This document shows, in pieces, positions 4,531-5,631 of a DNA stretch of 5,631 nucleotides. The translations under genes and the position numbers were made by a program. The stretch is from Candidatus Microgenomates bacterium (GTDB lineage: Bacteria; Patescibacteriota; Microgenomatia; 2-02-FULL-39-11). The stretch spans positions 1-5,631 of the forward strand of contig JALHWS010000154.1 of the NCBI GenBank assembly GCA_022866885.1, in the 5' to 3' direction. The number at the start of each line of letters is the position of its first letter. Position 1 is the first letter of the stretch. A model generated the notes under the pieces. It ran no database searches and had not been told where the DNA came from. It was given only the letters and a program-made list of their open reading frames with translations.

Positions 4531-5538
4531 TTACCAGTCGATTATTCCCCCGATATCCACAACAGTGAAACCTTTTCTCTCGGAAGGTGTGAATCGACTT
4601 TCGTTTAGCAGGTCATCCGGCTTTTCCATTAAGGGTTTAAAATAAAGAATATAACGGATTTCTGTTGTCGGAAGCGGTTTTACAGTCCAAGGAGCAACTT
4701 CTTTCGCTTCTTGCCGGTCCAGTAAAGAAACAGAATAATAATTTGCTTGGGGTAAAGCGGATAACCAATAAGTGACAAAATCATCCTGCTCTTTTTCCGT
4801 AAAATTCAAGTCTTCGGCAATCTTTGCCAGTTCTGTATTCAGGCGGTTTCGTTCGATTAATTTTCCGGTGCTTGGTTGAGACGGTTTTGGCGAATTGATC
4901 CCGTATTGGACAGAGGAATAAGACAGGTTTTGGTAATCAAATATTCCGCTTTTATTTAAGCGGATCGCATATGGCGACGAACCGGCAACGGACAATTTTA
5001 TATCCATACCGACTTCCGGATAAAAATAGATCGGTGTCGATACATAATGACCTAAATCAACAGGACAATTGGGATTTAAACTCTCGACCATTTTTTGCAA
5101 TCCTTCGGGAGACAGTCCAAAACCCTGGCGCATGGCATAACGGGCGAGCGTCTTGGCATAAATCCACTCATCCCGTCCGAATATTTTCTTGCTTACTTCA
5201 TGGATTACGTCCATTACTTTTTGAGTATTGGTATTTAAAGTAGCTTCATCCGTTGTACAGCCTTCGGCCGGATCAGTACAGTTTCTTAAGTATTCTTTTA
5301 TTTCACTCTCCATTATTCCCCGATGTTTTGCTTCAAAATCCGGTCCACCCATCCGGTCGATTTTCTGTTCCGCCGATTCCAAGCGGCATTCGGCGTCCAG
5401 GGTGACATTATATGTACCCGGAGCAGTAGGAGCCAGCGTAAACGTCCCTAGTTTCAACGTATCGTCAGCAAAAACCAAACTTTTCGGAACAATTATTAAA
5501 CAAAAAATTACACTTAAGATATAAATTAGTTTTTTCAT
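4531..5538 (-). CDS. Secreted protein with divergent YLYP-type C-terminal region, function unknown
   Basis: This 335-aa protein has a signal peptide (MKK, hydrophobic core 4-18, likely cleavage after VFA24). The mature part has four Cys (51, 87, 94, 158), enough for two disulfides. A helical, charged region (about 52-155) precedes IYFYPE (170-175). An alpha/beta stretch follows (TELAKIAEDLNFTEKEQDDF at 235-254, then YWLSALPQANYY at 257-268, IRYILYFKPL at 294-303), ending in TPSERKGFTVVDIGG (317-331) and IIDW. From memory, this order (YLYPE, then NEKE-x-DF-x-x-YWL-x-x-LP, then IRV-x-x-x-x-KPL, then RKGFTVVEWGG at the end) marks a widespread, uncharacterised bacterial exported-protein family; I cannot give a Pfam name. 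Its stop is 8 nt before miaA, and its ATG is 2 nt after the preceding gene's stop. Ribosome-binding signal is weak (GGTG about 9 nt upstream). Probably extracytoplasmic. Confidence 0.85.
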   Translation of the reverse strand: MKKLIYILSVIFCLIIVPKSLVFADDTLKLGTFTLAPTAPGTYNVTLDAECRLESAEQKIDRMGGPDFEAKHRGIMESEIKEYLRNCTDPAEGCTTDEATLNTNTQKVMDVIHEVSKKIFGRDEWIYAKTLARYAMRQGFGLSPEGLQKMVESLNPNCPVDLGHYVSTPIYFYPEVGMDIKLSVAGSSPYAIRLNKSGIFDYQNLSYSSVQYGINSPKPSQPSTGKLIERNRLNTELAKIAEDLNFTEKEQDDFVTYWLSALPQANYYSVSLLDRQEAKEVAPWTVKPLPTTEIRYILYFKPLMEKPDDLLNESRFTPSERKGFTVVDIGGIIDW

Positions 5539-5540
5539 AT

Positions 5541-5631
5541 TTAGTTCACACCGATTATTTGGACGATATCATCTGAAATAATTTTTCTGTACTGGGTTGT
5601 CACCGGATTGAAAAGATAGATGCCGTCAAGT
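5541..5631 (-). CDS. C-terminal end of an unknown gene (5' part beyond the window)
   Basis: Reading the minus strand from the right edge, one frame gives 29 uninterrupted codons to TAA at 5543-5541, including DGIYLFNPVTTQYRKI and ending DDIVQIIGVN. Evidence that it is real: its stop is only 2 nt before the ATG of the secreted protein, matching the tight spacing of the downstream genes, and the peptide has a natural composition without rare residues. The GIYLFNP…YRKI pattern resembles a blade of a beta-propeller or surface-repeat protein, but 29 residues are too few to assign a family. It is the most upstream visible gene of the string that includes miaA. Confidence 0.6.
   Translation of the reverse strand, partial: LDGIYLFNPVTTQYRKIISDDIVQIIGVN

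Noticed and set aside
1..5631. CRISPR array, insertion sequence, integrase or toxin-antitoxin pair
   Set aside because: No spaced direct repeats, no transposase or integrase motifs and no terminal inverted repeats were found on reading both strands; every stretch is accounted for by the listed genes and RNA.

Overview
The window looks like a piece of a Candidate Phyla Radiation (Patescibacteria) genome, most likely of the Microgenomates type. This is inferred from several traits: the C-terminal fragment of a large membrane protein with an NNWxNGW…LPQLLEYLGF ending, a small secreted protein with a Thr/Pro linker and a Cys-rich tail, very compact gene packing, and short palindromes and heptamer repeats lodged inside genes. 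I recall such repeats from these genomes but cannot search for them here. Nothing suggests UGA recoding: three of the reading frames end in TAA and three in TGA, as in the standard bacterial code.

Layout. (1) Positions 1-1584, plus strand: the AT-rich C-terminal part of a large envelope or glycosyltransferase-like membrane protein, open from the first base. (2) Positions 1961-1506, minus strand: a small secreted Pro/Thr/Cys-rich protein whose last 25 codons lie entirely antisense to the end of gene 1. (3) Positions about 2013-2551, plus strand: rnpB, a long bacterial type A-like RNase P RNA. It has an extended -10 promoter and verifiable P1, P2, P3 and P4 helices, including the conserved bulged U in P4. 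(4) Positions 5631-2554, minus strand: a tightly packed gene string. It runs from the last 29 codons of an unknown gene, through a secreted protein with a divergent YLYP-type C-terminal region, then miaA (tRNA dimethylallyltransferase), to an AI-2E/PerM-family membrane protein. Junctions in this string are +2 nt, +8 nt and a 17-nt overlap, so it is probably one operon whose promoter lies beyond the right edge.

Two genes act on tRNA: rnpB (5' end maturation) and miaA (A37 isopentenylation). They are on opposite strands and are separated by the AI-2E-family gene, so shared regulation is not implied.

The most notable signals are: an extra stem-loop of about 40 nt in the catalytic core of the RNase P RNA, between the P2 3' strand and the conserved ACAGAA of J2/4; a perfect 18-bp palindrome translated as IRQLAD inside MiaA; a 7-nt tandem repeat translated inside the membrane protein; and a secreted protein whose tail begins exactly where the opposing gene ends. 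I saw no CRISPR array, insertion sequence, tRNA gene, or clearly novel multi-gene system.
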